A stretch of 64,000 nt of DNA from Apus apus. Taxonomy: Eukaryota; Chordata; Aves; Apodiformes; Apodidae. The position numbers and the translations under genes were made by a program. Of this stretch, positions 12,748 to 24,660 are shown in pieces. The stretch covers positions 1,837,001 through 1,901,000 of the forward strand of contig NC_067296.1 of the NCBI RefSeq assembly GCF_020740795.1, read 5' to 3'. The notes beneath the pieces were generated by a model, which did not search any database, had not been told where the DNA came from, and was given only the letters and a program-made list of their open reading frames with translations. Each line of letters starts with the position of its first letter. Positions within the stretch are counted from its first letter, which is position 1.

Positions 12748-13437
12748 CTGCTTTTCCCTACTTTAAAATAAAAAATCATCAGGATTTTCTGGGGACAAAT
12801 CTGTGCCCTCTTATTCTTTGCTTCCCCAAGAAAGCAAACAACCCCCCAGAATGATGGTCCCAGCTCTGCTTGCAGAGTCTGCCTGGGAACTGGAGATGGG
12901 GAACCCATGTCTGTCCTGTTACAGATTCTGTCCATTCCAAATGTGGATGGGATGAAATAATGGGATAGAGGGAGTCTGCAGGTCTAGCCCTAATTATGGG
13001 GATTTGGCCAGGACAGAACAATCCTTTCTCACTGTTACCTTAATAGCTCTGGACCACATTGAACCTGCAGTCTTTGCCACCCCAGTTACTGCAGACACCT
13101 AAGCACATCCCTGTGCTGAGGGAGCAGTTTGCAGCAGTGGGAATGGTCTGTGGCCTCCACACCTTGAGCATGGCTGTGCAATGTCAGGGCCTTCAGTGTT
13201 CTAGTAGGACTTAATGGCCTTGACCAGGTTCACCTGGGGCTCCCACCCTCGTGCCCTGCCCACCTGGTGCCCCATTTAAGCTCAAGCCTGGGGGTTTGGC
13301 CCTTTCTTGAGTTATGCTGTAGGGCTACTTGCCTCCCGGGGTAGCCTGGCATGCAGCAGGCAGCTGGTGGCCTGGGTGGATACCCCTTAGAGGTAGGTCC
13401 CATCTCCTGGATGGGCTTTAGGTGTATCTTATAGACA
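12748..13437. other. Intergenic sequence, possible left part of an unclassified dispersed repeat
   Basis: From about 13150 the sequence (CACCTGGTGCCCCATTTAAGCTCAAGCCTGGGGG and onward) has the feel of an LTR or other dispersed avian repeat. I cannot define its ends or name the family. Confidence 0.3.
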
Positions 13438-13568
13438 GTTCCAGGGATGGGGCAGCCACAACTTCTCTGGGCAACCTGGGCCAGGGTCTCACTGGTCTCA
13501 CAGGAAAGATTTTCTTTCTAAAATCTGATCTAAATCCCCCCTCATCTAGTTTATTATAGTCCTTTTGC
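13438..13568 (-). mobile_element. CR1 LINE internal fragment, inverted
   Basis: CCAGGGATGGGGCAGCCACA through TCACAGGAAAGATTTTC is inverted CR1 body lacking its 3' tail. It lies between the two segments that look like one dispersed repeat. Confidence 0.8.
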
Positions 13569-14514
13569 TTCTAGCTGGGCTCCCTGGCTGGACCCCAGAG
13601 TTGGTTCATTGTTCTCCTTGTCCTGGACTGTTGATGGGTCCTGTTAGAAGCACCCAGCTCTGGCTCTCCTGGCCAGACCCTGTGGGACTGGGTCTTGCTG
13701 GGGAAGGCATGGCCTGCAGTGGGGTCACTTTGGGCTTACCTCCCTCGTGGGGATGCTCCATTGTTGCTGCTTCCTGATTTGACAAAACCCTTATTTTGGA
13801 GTTTCAATGAGTTGTTGCTGGTTTCACACTCCCATGCTGTTACAAGCTGTCTCCTTCCTTCCTGTGTTTGAATGGAGCACAAGCCCAGAGCAGCCATATA
13901 GGGATGGGAAAGAGAAAAACAGGCATAAATTTACTGTTTTCTGAACAGCCACTTACTGTGGCCTTGTGAGAAAGTTGCTTTGACAAGGAATTAAATTGCA
14001 GAATAGCAGCCATAGCAGAAGGCAGCTCAGATGTTTTACATTTCAGTTGTTTTGGAGTTTATCCTCTCTAAAGCACACTTGGTTCATCTTCAGGTTGTGC
14101 TGCTGTTGCAAGTGGAACAAGGCTTCACACTGGATGTCTCCTCAAATACGAGCAGAGCTCAGACCCAGCAGCAGCTCAGACTGTCACTGCAGAGGTAGCT
14201 GTAGGTATGCAAGGTCCTGTGGTTGTGGACCAACCTGTCCCTCAACCCTTGCCAGGTGAGTTCCCATGCCCAGAGCTCAACTTGCAGGAGGTAACGCTCC
14301 AGCACAAACGTCTTGGCTGGGTCAGCCCAAAGCATCTCCCACTGTGGGTCCCAGCAAGGGGACAGCCTGCCCAGTGTAGGTGAGGAGGGCTGACAGAGTC
14401 ACCCCCACCTCCATGGGGAGGAAGAAGTACGGAGGTCTGGGATGAGCAGATTTGCCTCCAGCTCTACACAGGTGCATGCACTGCACAGCTGCAGCATTTC
14501 CAGTGTCTCACCAC
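13569..14514. other. Intergenic sequence without recognised gene
   Basis: 13569-13790 may continue the unclassified repeat seen left of the CR1 fragment. The rest, including a short Cys-rich open frame at 14160-14259, does not match any protein I know. Confidence 0.4.
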
Positions 14515-14733
14515 CCTCAGAGGAGGAAATTCTTTGCCATGAGGGTGGTGAGAGCCTGGCCCAGGTTGCCCAGGGAAGCTGTGGCTGCCCCATCCCTGGC
14601 AGTGTTGAAGGGCAGGTTGGATGGGGCTTGGAGCAGCCTGGGCTGGTGGGAGGTGTCCCTGCCCATGCAGGGGGTTGGATCTGGATGATCTTTAAGGTCC
14701 CTCCAACCCAAACCAGTCTGGGATTCTATGATT
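14515..14733 (+). mobile_element. CR1 LINE 3' fragment (type I tail)
   Basis: A well-preserved copy from GAAATTCTTTGCCATGAGGG to the GGGATTCTATGATTT end. Confidence 0.95.
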
Positions 14734-17223
14734 TGCCTAAAGTTGATGAAATGAAACTAATAACAAAATTTTTCCAACTGATGAAAGATTATTTGATTAT
14801 GTAAAGTGAGAGGTGAAGACAAGAAAGCAATGATACTGGAGAAGTCTGGATGGTCACTGGGATATGGCCTGAGAACTGAATGGCTACTTTGGGTTGTTGG
14901 TGCTGCTGGTAAGGAAAGGCAGGTGTGATAAAGGGATTAAAGTCTGGAAAAGGCTTTAAAAAACCCACAACAAAAACCCCAAACACAAGAAGGAGGCAAA
15001 ATAGAGTGGCAAGAGCAGCAAGACTCAGGCTCAGACTCTAGAGTAGAATTGCAGGCCAGGCAGAAAACATCTGAAATAAGTTCTCAAGGCGTGTAACGGT
15101 CAATTGGTCTGACTCAGAGATGAATGAAGTGAAGCAATTGTAATTATGAAAGACTGGTAACATAAAATGCAGTATAAATCTTAAGATATTTTCATGAACT
15201 AATTCTTTTGACAGTGAAATAATTGATTCAGCCCAGCTCTACCAAGTCACAATTATAGTCCTAAACCATTATTTTCCCAGGATACTCAGGAGTTGTTTGC
15301 TGCCTAATTAGGCACTCAGACTTTTTTTTTTTCCCTCAGCTTCTTAAATGGGGTATTTTAGAGCATGTTCTGTATATTTTCAGCTAGAACATCTTTTCAA
15401 TTTCAGTGTCTTCCACCACTCAGTGCACTGCCTGTCTGCTAGTGATAGAAGCAGCAGAGGCACTTTCTAGTGACAAGGAAAGCAAAGTGCTCTGTGGGGA
15501 CCTCACAACATGGACAAGAGTTGCTTCCTGATGCTGTGGATGTGACTTAGCAGCCCCAAAGTCTCTCTGGCTTTCACCCCTGCTGCAGAGCCCCCCAAAG
15601 AGCATGCAAAGAGCATGCAACATTTGGAAGCTGCTAATATCTTCTGTGCTGCATGCCAGTAACTCAGAGGACTGAAGCCCTCGTGAAGCCTTGTGCTCCT
15701 ACAACAATGTAAGTCTCTTTGTGAAGTTTATTACTTTCCCCAGTTTGGTAAATTTAACAAGTGATGGAGGTTTTCGGGGAGAAAGCCATGGAGGATCTGT
15801 CTCCACTTCACCTGCAGCTGCCTTTGAGTGTGTTTAACTGGTGCAGGAATGAGGAGTGAGGACTTAGGGCACCTCCCTGCAGCAGCTTGCTGTCCATGGT
15901 GAGCTCAGGTGGGTGGGTTTCCCTGCTCTGCATGACATGCTTCTCATGGTGTGGCCATGAGGATGGGGCTGCAGCAGCCTCTGCTCTGGAGCAGAGTCCA
16001 GCCAAGTCAAAATGCCTCCTGAGAGGCTGCTACAAAAGAACTTGTCAAGGGATCTACTGAGAAGAGGCCACACAGGAAACAATATCTTCAGCTGGACCAA
16101 AACAGAGGTGCAGGGTGGAGAGATGAATTTGTGAACCCAGGAATGTAACTCTGCCCAGAGCACAAGGGTTAAGATAACTTCAAAAAAAATAGCTTCAGAC
16201 TCTTCAAAATTACAAGTCTAAAATTATTAATTGGGACCACGACTACTGAAAAATTTGTGTGTTGACTTCCAGCTGCTGGAGAGTGATGAGCTAAAGCTCT
16301 TCATGCTGCTGAAGAATGGTGAAAGAAACAGAAAAGCATTTGATAAAATCAAACCTTAGTTGGATTCCTCTTTAGTGTCTGTTCCTGCTGATTTGCTCTT
16401 TGGAATCAAAGCATTGATGGAGTAACAAGTGCTCAGCAGGGAGTGTTACCTAATGGAATTTTATGGAATTGTTAATAGCAAAAATTACAAGAGCAACCTC
16501 CAGGCTGGATGGAAATCCACCCCACAAGCTCACAGGGTGTAGCCCTTCTTTTAGGACAGCATGGCATGAAACCACTCCATGTGTGTCTCTGCCAGTGACC
16601 AGTCCTACTGGTCGTCTTAGATCCATGCAGGTCTCTTTGTGCTCATGTTGCCTGCCCTGCTTTGCTGTCTCTTCAGAATGAGGCTGTTTCAAATAAAAGG
16701 TGAAAATGACATTTTTCTAAGGCTGACTTTGAGCTGGGGAGGCCCAAGAGCTCTGTTAGTGCAGACACAGATAACCCCAGCTGTGCACCGGGTGGAGATA
16801 AAAGGGTACCAGGGCTTGACTTGGTATCTTGAGGTTACTGGCCATGGTTGTGGATTTAGGTGTCTCTGCTTGGGTTTTGTCTTCACCACAGAAGAAAATG
16901 TTGGTTTTCCCAGTCTGAGAGGGCAAAGCCCAACTGAGGCTGGAGCTGGTATGAAATCAGGCTCTGCTTTAGTTCTAATTCATGCTGTCCTTACTGGTTC
17001 TTGGTTGATCCATACGTTTAGTCCCAGTGTGTTGTAGGAGAGCTCAGCTGGCCTTCTCACCTTCTGTGGAGTGTATTTTGAACTGTCATGTAGGTTGAAT
17101 TAGTTGCCAGCACCGTGGGCTGTGGGGTGTGACACGTACCTGTTACAGAGGAAGGGATCTGGGTCAGGAGGCAGAGTGGAAGCAGGGGTGGTGGTGACAT
17201 GTTTTGCTAGTGAGACTTGTGTC
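14734..17223. other. Unique intergenic sequence, no gene recognised
   Basis: No repeat family or exon was recognised. A 12-bp duplication (AAAGAGCATGCA) occurs near 15598-15621. Confidence 0.6.
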
Positions 17224-17310
17224 ACCTGCCCTAGGTGATCTTGCTGTGGGAGGGAGAGTTGGAATCAGTGATCTCCAGAGGTCCCTTCCGACCCTGACCA
17301 TGGTGTGAGA
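17224..17310 (+). mobile_element. CR1 LINE tail, older subfamily
   Basis: GTGATCTCCAGAGGTCCCTTCCGACCC matches the 'ctccagaggtccctt' CR1 tail class; the terminal octamers are degraded. Confidence 0.7.
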
Positions 17311-19937
17311 CAAGGCTGAACACGTGTGGCAGGGGAGAGAGTTCAGAAGTCAGCTGCTGGGGGCTGGCTCTGGAGGAGTCCTGCAGCTCAGAGTGCAGAG
17401 ACTGCATCTTCGTGCAACTGTGGCACGACCAGCCTGTCATCTCTCATGGTTTCAGAACTCCTGCCAGAAAAGGCAACCTGCATGGGGTTCTGCCTTAGAT
17501 CTTCAACAGTATCCTAAGGTCAGTCGGTGGCCAAGCCTGGAACTGGCAGCTTGTTGCTGGTCTGGTGCAGTCAGGAGGTGACGTTCAAGAGAATGGTGGT
17601 ATTTTAGGTTTGGAAAGTTGCTGTTATTCTGGGGCCTTGTCAAAGAACTCCTGATATGTCTGGGGGCTGTGAGGGGCCCACCTGGGCTGAGGTCAGCCAC
17701 CCTCTGCTGATGCACGTGAACGCACACAGTGAAGGTTGGTGTTAAAACACACCTGGCAACCTGTATTTCTAAAGGGTCCTTTCTCACTGGTAAAGTTTTG
17801 TGAATTTTACCCACTGTTTTGCTACTGTTCCCCACTTGTCTGGTCCAGGAAACCCTCCCTGGAGTTGGAAGCAGAGAGGGAAAAGGTGAATGTTGCCCTG
17901 GGATGAGCTCAGAGTTCTGTGGGATGAGGCCCTGTGTGCCTGTGTCTTTAAAACCAGCTTGTTCATAAGTTCAGCAGTCAAATTCATGAGCCTTGGAATG
18001 GAAGATGAAGAAATAGGGTGAGGGGAGGAAAAAAAAAAAGCCTAGTAAACCTCCAAGAACTCAAGGAACTGAGAGCTAGGGCCTCAGAGAAGGCAAAGAG
18101 AAGAGAATGCAACAGGCATTTATAATTTCTTCATATTTCTTAACAAAAATAAGAAGCAATATTAAAGATGGAAACTGAAACCAGTTTGAGGCTCAGGCAA
18201 ATGCAGTAAGGAGTCCATTTGTCTGACCTGCAGTCTTTTACCTCAGGTGAAGTGGATTTTAGGGCAATTTACTAAGGATATGATGAAAGAATAGCATGAA
18301 TGTACCCAGAGAAAACTGGCAAAGCCAGAGTGGGATCTAGTTAACAAGGGACCAAACCTACATGAAAATATCTCAAAAAAAAAAAAAAATACTGTGAAGA
18401 CCAAGTCCAAGGAAAATGTTGATCTCCTTGCAAGAAAACTATTAAATTGGTGAGTTTAGTGACTGTATTGCTTCAGTTCTCATGAACATGTCCAAGTGTA
18501 ATCAGGGAGCTTGCAATGTTCAGATAGCTGGCATCTTGGACTAGGATGTGATGTGAAATGAGCAGGCCAGAGGGAAGTTGCCCCAATTCAAGGATGCCCC
18601 ATCAGGTGGGCTTGGATGTGTTCCATCTCAATGTGAACTTGAGGAGATGGAGAAGACTGGGTATGACCAGCCAGTAACCAGGCCTAACCACCAAGGAACG
18701 GGGAGAGGATCAGCAGGGGAGTCATGTTTCTACCAGCTTTCCCTAAAATGTTACCAACCAAGCTGCTGGCAAGATCAAAAGTCCTTGTGGCTCTCTATAG
18801 GCAGCCCTGTCATGTGCCTTGACTTAGCAGGACTAGAGATACGTGGCATTTTGTGAGTGTGGAGGAACGTGTTCTGAATGATGCTTCTTAGGTAGCTGTG
18901 AAGCTGCTGGAAAAACATGGGAGCTCTGTCAACAGCTCCTTGGGAGAGAGGAAAGATGCACAGAGGGTACTTCCTGTGGAGCAGGGATAATAAATTTCTT
19001 AAATATCAGGGAACCAATGGCCACGTAAAGGTTCTGCAGGAAAGCTCTGGCAGCAGAGCCCACAGAGGCTGTGGGTTGAGATCCAGCTGGTGAAGCATTG
19101 CAGTGCCCCAAGCCTGGGAGCCCCTGCAGCAGCTCCAAGGGGAAGGCTGGGGTTGCACCACGGAGTGTGAGCAGCTGGGTGGTGTTAAACCCCTGTGGAA
19201 TAGACCTGGTCCCCTGTGTGGGGCTCAGGGCTTTGCTCCAGTGCTGGCCACTAGCAGAAGAAAAGCAGGGTGCATGAAAGGGTGCAGGAGAGATCAGTAA
19301 GAGTTTTTAAAAGCAGGAAACTGGGACCTAAAGAGCTGCACTCCTGTCTTTGGGTGCTGGAAACAAGGGGATGAGTGAATCCTGGAGCAGTGGTTGCTCT
19401 TCTTGGGCTAGTGTAAAAGCAGAAGGGAAGATCAAGCAGACACGTGAAAACAGCTGGTATTTCCCAATATATCAAAATGGCAAATATTCAGACTTTCAGA
19501 GAAGACACAATTTAGTGCTGGGCTGATCCCAAACCAATGAAACACTTTGGATTAGCTCTGAAGTTCTTCAAGCAAAAATGCATGTACTGTGTCCTCTGCT
19601 AGAAGAGGAAGGCAGCTTAAAACGTGAGTGGCCCAGGGGGCCCTGCCAAGGTGATGTTGCTGCTTCTGCCCCAGCAGTTGGAGAAGTTTAATTCAGCTTT
19701 TAAGTTATTGAATGCAACTCCTATGGTAGAAATGGTCAGTGGGCTGTGAGCTTCAAATGCCAGAGCAGAAATAGAAGGAAGGAAAAAAAGACAACCACTT
19801 CTAGAGGAGCACAAGTCTAATGAAAACACTGAAATCTATTGGGGGTTGAAAGCTTCTGTTTGTGGTCTTTTAAAAAAGAGCTGGACAGGCTCTAAGTTAT
19901 AACCAGGTGGCACTTAGAACAACTTCAGTAAATGGCA
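17311..19937. other. Intergenic sequence with a probable ancient CR1 ORF2 remnant
   Basis: 18200-18530 shows decayed similarity to the CR1 ORF2 mid-region (AATAG...CAGAGAAAACTGGCAAAGCCAGAG; GTCCAAGGAAAATGTTGATC) on the + strand, without an open frame. The remainder is unassigned. Confidence 0.4.
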
Positions 19938-20375
19938 CAGAATCACAGAATGGTGGCATTGGAAGGGACCTCTGAAGACCATCTAATCCTACCCCCCTGC
20001 CAGAGTAGGATTCCCTGGAGCAGGTCACACAGGAACATGTCCAGGTGAATCTGGAAAGTCTCCAGAGAAGGAGACTCCACAACCTCCCCAGGCAGCCTGT
20101 CCCAGGGCTCTGTCACCCTCACAGTGGAAAAGGTTTTCCTCACTTCTACGTGGAACCTCCTGTGCTCCAGTGTGCACCTGTTGCCCCTTGTCCTATCCCT
20201 GGACATCACTGAGAAGAGCCTGGCTCTGTCCTCCTGACATTACCATTTACATACTTATAAAAGGTTGATGAGGTCACCCCTTAGTCTTCTCTTTTCCAAG
20301 CTAAAGAAACCCAGCTCCCTCAGCCTTTCCTTGGGAAGGGTGTGAGACAAGTCTTCAGGACACATCCTGCTTGAT
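19938..20375 (-). mobile_element. CR1 LINE 3' fragment (type III), with ORF2 C-terminus
   Basis: It starts with the inverted tail CAGAATCACAGAATGG and includes GGTCACACAGGAACATGTCCAGG. On the minus strand the ORF2 C-terminal block ([39 protein letters not shown]) is readable without the frameshift seen in the copies at 40969 and 61617. Confidence 0.95.
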
Positions 20376-20635
20376 CCCTTGACAGAGATCAGGATGAAAA
20401 AATGGGAAGGTGATCCCAGGGCCTCCATCACACCAGTTCTGGAGTTGGGATGCCCATCCCCTCTTCTACCTGTGGACTACAGAGTGTCCTGCAGTTACCA
20501 TGACCTTCCAAGGTGACAGGCAAGAAGGAGCCCTGGGTGCTGCTGTGCCCCTCAGCAGAACATGGTCCTGGCTGCCCACCTCTGCTCACTGGGGGTACAA
20601 GAACTATTGAGTTTCAGTCTGTTCCCAGCTGCACA

Positions 20636-20774
20636 GCAAAAGGCAAAGCAACTGGACCTTGTGAAGGACACCCTGGCTTCAGGAGAGGAGCTAGAACATT
20701 TTGTGCACAGCCTCATGGTCACAGCCTACCAGAAGAATAAGAGCAAGACCTCCAGCCTTATTGTGACAAAATGA
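20636..20774 (+). other. Coding-like open segment, unidentified
   Basis: A 46-codon segment after an acceptor-like CCCAGCTGCACAG, ending in TGA. It reads KAKQLDLVKDTLASGEELEH, then FVHSLMVTAYQKNKSKTSSL and IVTK. Its composition and codon use look more protein-like than the neighbouring open frames. I do not recognise the protein. It could be a terminal exon on the + strand, a processed-pseudogene remnant or chance. No upstream partner exon was identified. Confidence 0.25.
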
Positions 20775-21172
20775 GTTTGTGCTGGATTTAGCAATGAACA
20801 TCCTAATCCTCTGTCACAAAGAAAGTCAAAATACCCTTGGCCACCCACAGAGCATATTAGAGCAAGAAGTAGTTCAGTGCCACAAGCCTGTAGGGGTCCT
20901 GTTTGGCTTGTCCAGAAAGCAGATGGCAAAGCTCACCATCTAACAGCTTTTTCTTGGCTTATTAATAATTCCAATTTAATATCTAATGTTGGAGTTTGTA
21001 TCAACATCATTTTTATTAATGATTTTTAGGATTAGAGGCTGTTTTCTTCAATACCTGTTGTAGAAAAAAATAATGCCTTAACTGTCACAGTGTCAGGGGC
21101 AAAGAGGTTCAGTGGATTCAACTTTGCAAATGCATTGCTTGCTCTACCACCAAGCAGTGTCACTACAAGCTT
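20775..21172. other. Intergenic sequence, nothing recognised
   Basis: AT-rich unique sequence between the coding-like segment and the next CR1 copy. Confidence 0.6.
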
Positions 21173-21625
21173 CATAGAATCATGGAATGGTTTGGGTTGG
21201 AAGGATCTTAAAGATCATCCAGATCCAACCCCCTGCATGGGCAGGGACACCTCCCACCAGCCCAGGCTGCTCCAAGCCCCATCCAACCTGCCCTTCAGCA
21301 CTGCCAGGGATGGGGCAGCCACAGCTTCCCTGGGCAACCTGGGCCAGGGTCTCACCACCCTCACAGGGAAGAATTTCCTCCTAATGTCTCACCTAAATCT
21401 CTCCTCTTCCAGTTCAAAACCATCACTCCTTGTCTTGTCACTACAGGCCATGCTAAAAAGTTTGTCCCCTCCTTTCATATAGGCTCCCTTTAAGTATTGA
21501 AATGTGGCAATAAGGTCTCCCTGGAGCCTTCTCTTCTCCAGGCTGAACACCCCAACTCTCCCAGCCTGGCTCAGAGCTGCTCCAGCCCTCAGACCATTTT
21601 GGTAGCCATGTTAAAGCCATGTTTT
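21173..21625 (-). mobile_element. CR1 LINE 3' fragment (type I), inverted
   Basis: Starts CATAGAATCATGGAATGG, passes the mirrored type I block (CCTCCCACCAGCCCAGGCTG) and extends through TCTCCAGGCTGAACACCCC to CAGCCCTCAGACC. Confidence 0.95.
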
Positions 21626-22386
21626 TTGTGGCCCATGATGAGGAAGGTGATTAATTCATTTAGAGAGAGTGGACAATTATTTAGGAGATCTGAATCTGCC
21701 CTGGCTGGCTCCTGGATGAAGCACAGAGAGCAGGACCCTCACTGTTGAGCAGGACAGCCAAGCCACTTCTGTTAAACCTTCCTGAGCAAAGTGGTCCAGT
21801 TTTACATGTTGGGTTTTCAGATTTGTACTAGGACCATGAATCAGGTGGGAAGTAATGTGAATTGGAAACAGAAATGCCATTTTCATTCACATCTCTCCAG
21901 ATGTAAAGCTTTGAAAATTAGGCAGAGATGGGGAAAGCAGCAAGGGATCAGGGGAGAAGAGAAACCTTTGCAGCTGGATTGCTCTTCTGAGCAATCTTTC
22001 TTTGTTTCTAAGGTCCCAGAAATTTTCTCTCTCTCTCTTCCTCCTTCCTGGCTAAGCATTCATGTGATTCCCTAATCTGCTAGGCTTTGATTCCATTATG
22101 GAAAAATGTGTCTGGTTCCTTGTTCTTTCTTTTTCTCTCTTTCTCTTTTTCACCCTCCATTTCTTTTGCTGTTCCTGCTCCCATTCCTTCTCCTTCATTT
22201 TCTTCTCTATTTCTCTTTCCTGTACAGATTTGGATTTTAAAAATGTGGGCTGATATAATATGGCAATATCACTGTGCAGACTTCATGTATCAATACAGCT
22301 GCTTGTAGCCTCCTTGCCTTCCCCAGAAGTTCTTGTGACTGGCAGAGAAAGGTCTGAATGACCTCATTTGCCCTGAGTGACTTCTT
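21626..22386. other. Intergenic sequence with a pyrimidine-rich tract
   Basis: 22110-22220 is a C/T-rich tract (TTTCTTTTTCTCTCTTTCTC and similar). No gene recognised. Confidence 0.6.
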
Positions 22387-22812
22387 AGAATCATAGAATT
22401 TCAGGTTGGAAGGGACCTCCAGGGTCATCTGCTCCAACCTTTCTAGGTACTGCTGTAGTATATATGAGGTGGCTCAGCACCTGTCAAGCTGAGACTTAAA
22501 AATGTCCAATGTGGGGGAATCTACCATGTCCCTTGGGAGACTGTTCCAATGTCTGACTGTCCTCATGGGGAAACATTTACCTCGTGTCCAACCGGAATCT
22601 CCCCAGGAGCAACTTGTGGCCATGACCCCTTGTCTTCTCCATGTGAACCCTTGTAAACAAGGAGTCTCCATCTTCTCTGTAGCCACCTTTTCAGTACTGG
22701 AACATTGCAATAAGGTCTCTCCAAAGCTTTCTCTTCCCAAGGCTGAACAAACCCACTTTTCTCAGCCTCATATGACAGGTCCTCCAGTCCTCTGGTCATC
22801 CTTGTGGCCCTG
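22387..22812 (-). mobile_element. CR1 LINE 3' fragment, different subfamily
   Basis: Begins AGAATCATAGAATTTCAGG and GGACCTCCAGGGTCATCTG. The body (TTCCAATGTCTGACTGTCC; CCCCTTGTCTTCTCCATG; AAGGCTGAACAAACCC) marks an older CR1 class than types I-III. Confidence 0.92.
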
Positions 22813-22889
22813 ACTTACCAAGGTGAGTTATTTTTCAGCTGTGATTGTTGTCATTGCTGAAACTTTCACTGCTGCTTCAAGGTGCTGTC

Positions 22890-23075
22890 TCAAGGTGGTG
22901 AACTTGTTTTCAGCTTGGGGTGTCAGACAGCAGGTTTGTAGCCCTTGGCTTTGGGGAGCCATTGATAAACATTTGAAAAACGGGACGGAGCAATTAGTGG
23001 GACAAAGCCAAAATAATGCTGAGGATGGAGCTTTGCAGGAGGGCTGGCACGGGTGATAAATTATACAGATAAAGA
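22890..23075 (+). repeat. Direct repeat copy R1 (not CR1)
   Basis: About 185 bp homologous by eye to 25735-25925. Shared blocks are GGTGAACTTG, CTTTGGGGAG, CATTGA(T/C)AA and CAATTAGTGGGA, then TGTGATAAAT or its close variant GGTGATAAAT at the end. I estimate about 75% identity. The family is unknown to me. Confidence 0.75.
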
Positions 23076-23844
23076 AGAATGACTGGTATTTTAGATCTAT
23101 GGCTGGTCAGCTGGTATTGGTAATCCCCTGCTTTGCTTTTCCCCCATAAATTGCAAGAGCAAGAATGGAAGCTTTCCTGGCTCAGCCTTATCCAAGCCCT
23201 GCCAATTGCAGTAAAAAGAACAACGGGGAGGATATCACATAATAAAATATTTTGGAAGCACAGAGGTGAGGTTGCTACATCCTTTGCAGATAATGTGCAA
23301 GGGGTATAATATGCTGAGTTCCCTGCTTAAGCTAGAAAACCCAGTTTTCTTCTTTGCTTTTGAAATGCAAGACTGAAAGGCTGTGGTGTGGGCAAGCTTT
23401 TCTGCTTTTAAGAACAAGTGGCAGCAAATTATTTCCATGCTGTGCTTGGGGTAGCTTCGTGTGGTGCACAGGGCCTGCCCCAATTTAGGTGCATGCTATT
23501 TTGTTTACATGCTTCTGGTCTCAGTTCTCTGCAGCAGGGAACAGAATATTCCCTCTCTTCTCTGCTGTGCCTGGAACAAACTGACAGGAGTCACTTCTAG
23601 ACGTCGCGTGTTTTGCCTTGAATAACCTGAGCTGGACCTGAGGGCACCCAATGAGGCACAGAATTATAGCATCTCTTCTTCAGCTGCAAAATGGGGCACC
23701 CAGGAGGTGCTGCAGACAGTGAGGGGATGCTGCTGTTCCCCTGGCCAAAGAAATGGGAAAAAAAAATTGTTAGGGTTAATAGGCAATGTGTAAATACATA
23801 AAATACTCGACCCTGGGGTGGGACTCATCCAGCTCAGACACCCA
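23076..23844. other. Intergenic sequence, nothing recognised
   Basis: Unique sequence between repeat R1 and the longest CR1 copy. Confidence 0.6.
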
Positions 23845-24660
23845 GAGTCACAGAGTGGTGGGGCTGGAAAGGACCCCTGGGGATCATCCAGTCCTAACAC
23901 CTGCCAGAGCAGGATGGCCTACAGCAGATCCCACAGGAACACGTCCAGGAGGATCTGGAATGTCTCCAGGGATGGAGACCCCACAACCTCCCTGAGCAGC
24001 CTGTCCCAGGGCTCTGCCACCCTCACAGGAAAGAAGTATTTTCTTGTATTCAGGTTCAACCTCCTGTGCTCCAGCTTGTGCCCATTGCCCCTTGTCCTGT
24101 CCCTGGACACCCCTGAGCAGAGTCTGGCCCATCCTCCTGCCACCCCCTGCAGATATTGCTCAGCACTGATCAGACCCCCCCTCAGCCTCCTCCTCTCCAG
24201 CTGAGCAGCCCCAGCTCTCCCAGCCTTTCCTCACAGGCAGATGCTCCAGTCCCCTCAGCACCTCAGTGGCCTGTGCTGGACTCTCTCCAGTAGCTCCTTG
24301 TCCCTCTTGAACTGGGGAGCCAAGCACTGGTCCCAATATTCTAGATGTGGCCTCCCCAGGGCAGAGCAGAGGGGCAGGAGAACCTCCCTCAACCTTCTGA
24401 CCACACTGTTCCTAACACACCCCAGGAGGCCACTGTCCCTCCTTGGCTGCAAGGACACATTGTTGGCTCATGATCATCAGCCTGTTGCCCACCAGGAACC
24501 CAAGGTCCTTCTCCCCAGAGCTGCTCTCCAGCAGGTCAGCCCCAGCCTGGCCTGATCCATGGGGTTGTCCCTCCCCAGATGCAGCTCCTGACACCTGCCC
24601 TCGTTGAATTTCCTGAAGTCCCCACCCAGCCAGTGAATCTGTGAGCACAGCGAGGGCTGA
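23845..24660 (-). mobile_element. Longest CR1 LINE fragment in the window (type III)
   Basis: About 815 bp inverted, from CACAGAGTGGTGGGGCTGG to CCCACCCAGCCAGTGAATC. The minus strand encodes decayed ORF2 C-terminal blocks in two frames (LLGCVRNSVVRRLREVLLPL; GNGHKLEHRRLNLNTRKYF). Confidence 0.95.

Noticed and set aside
14160-14259. Cys-rich short frame as a possible ASIP C-terminal exon
   Set aside because: The spacing of cysteines does not follow the agouti cystine-knot pattern and the strand is opposite to that expected.
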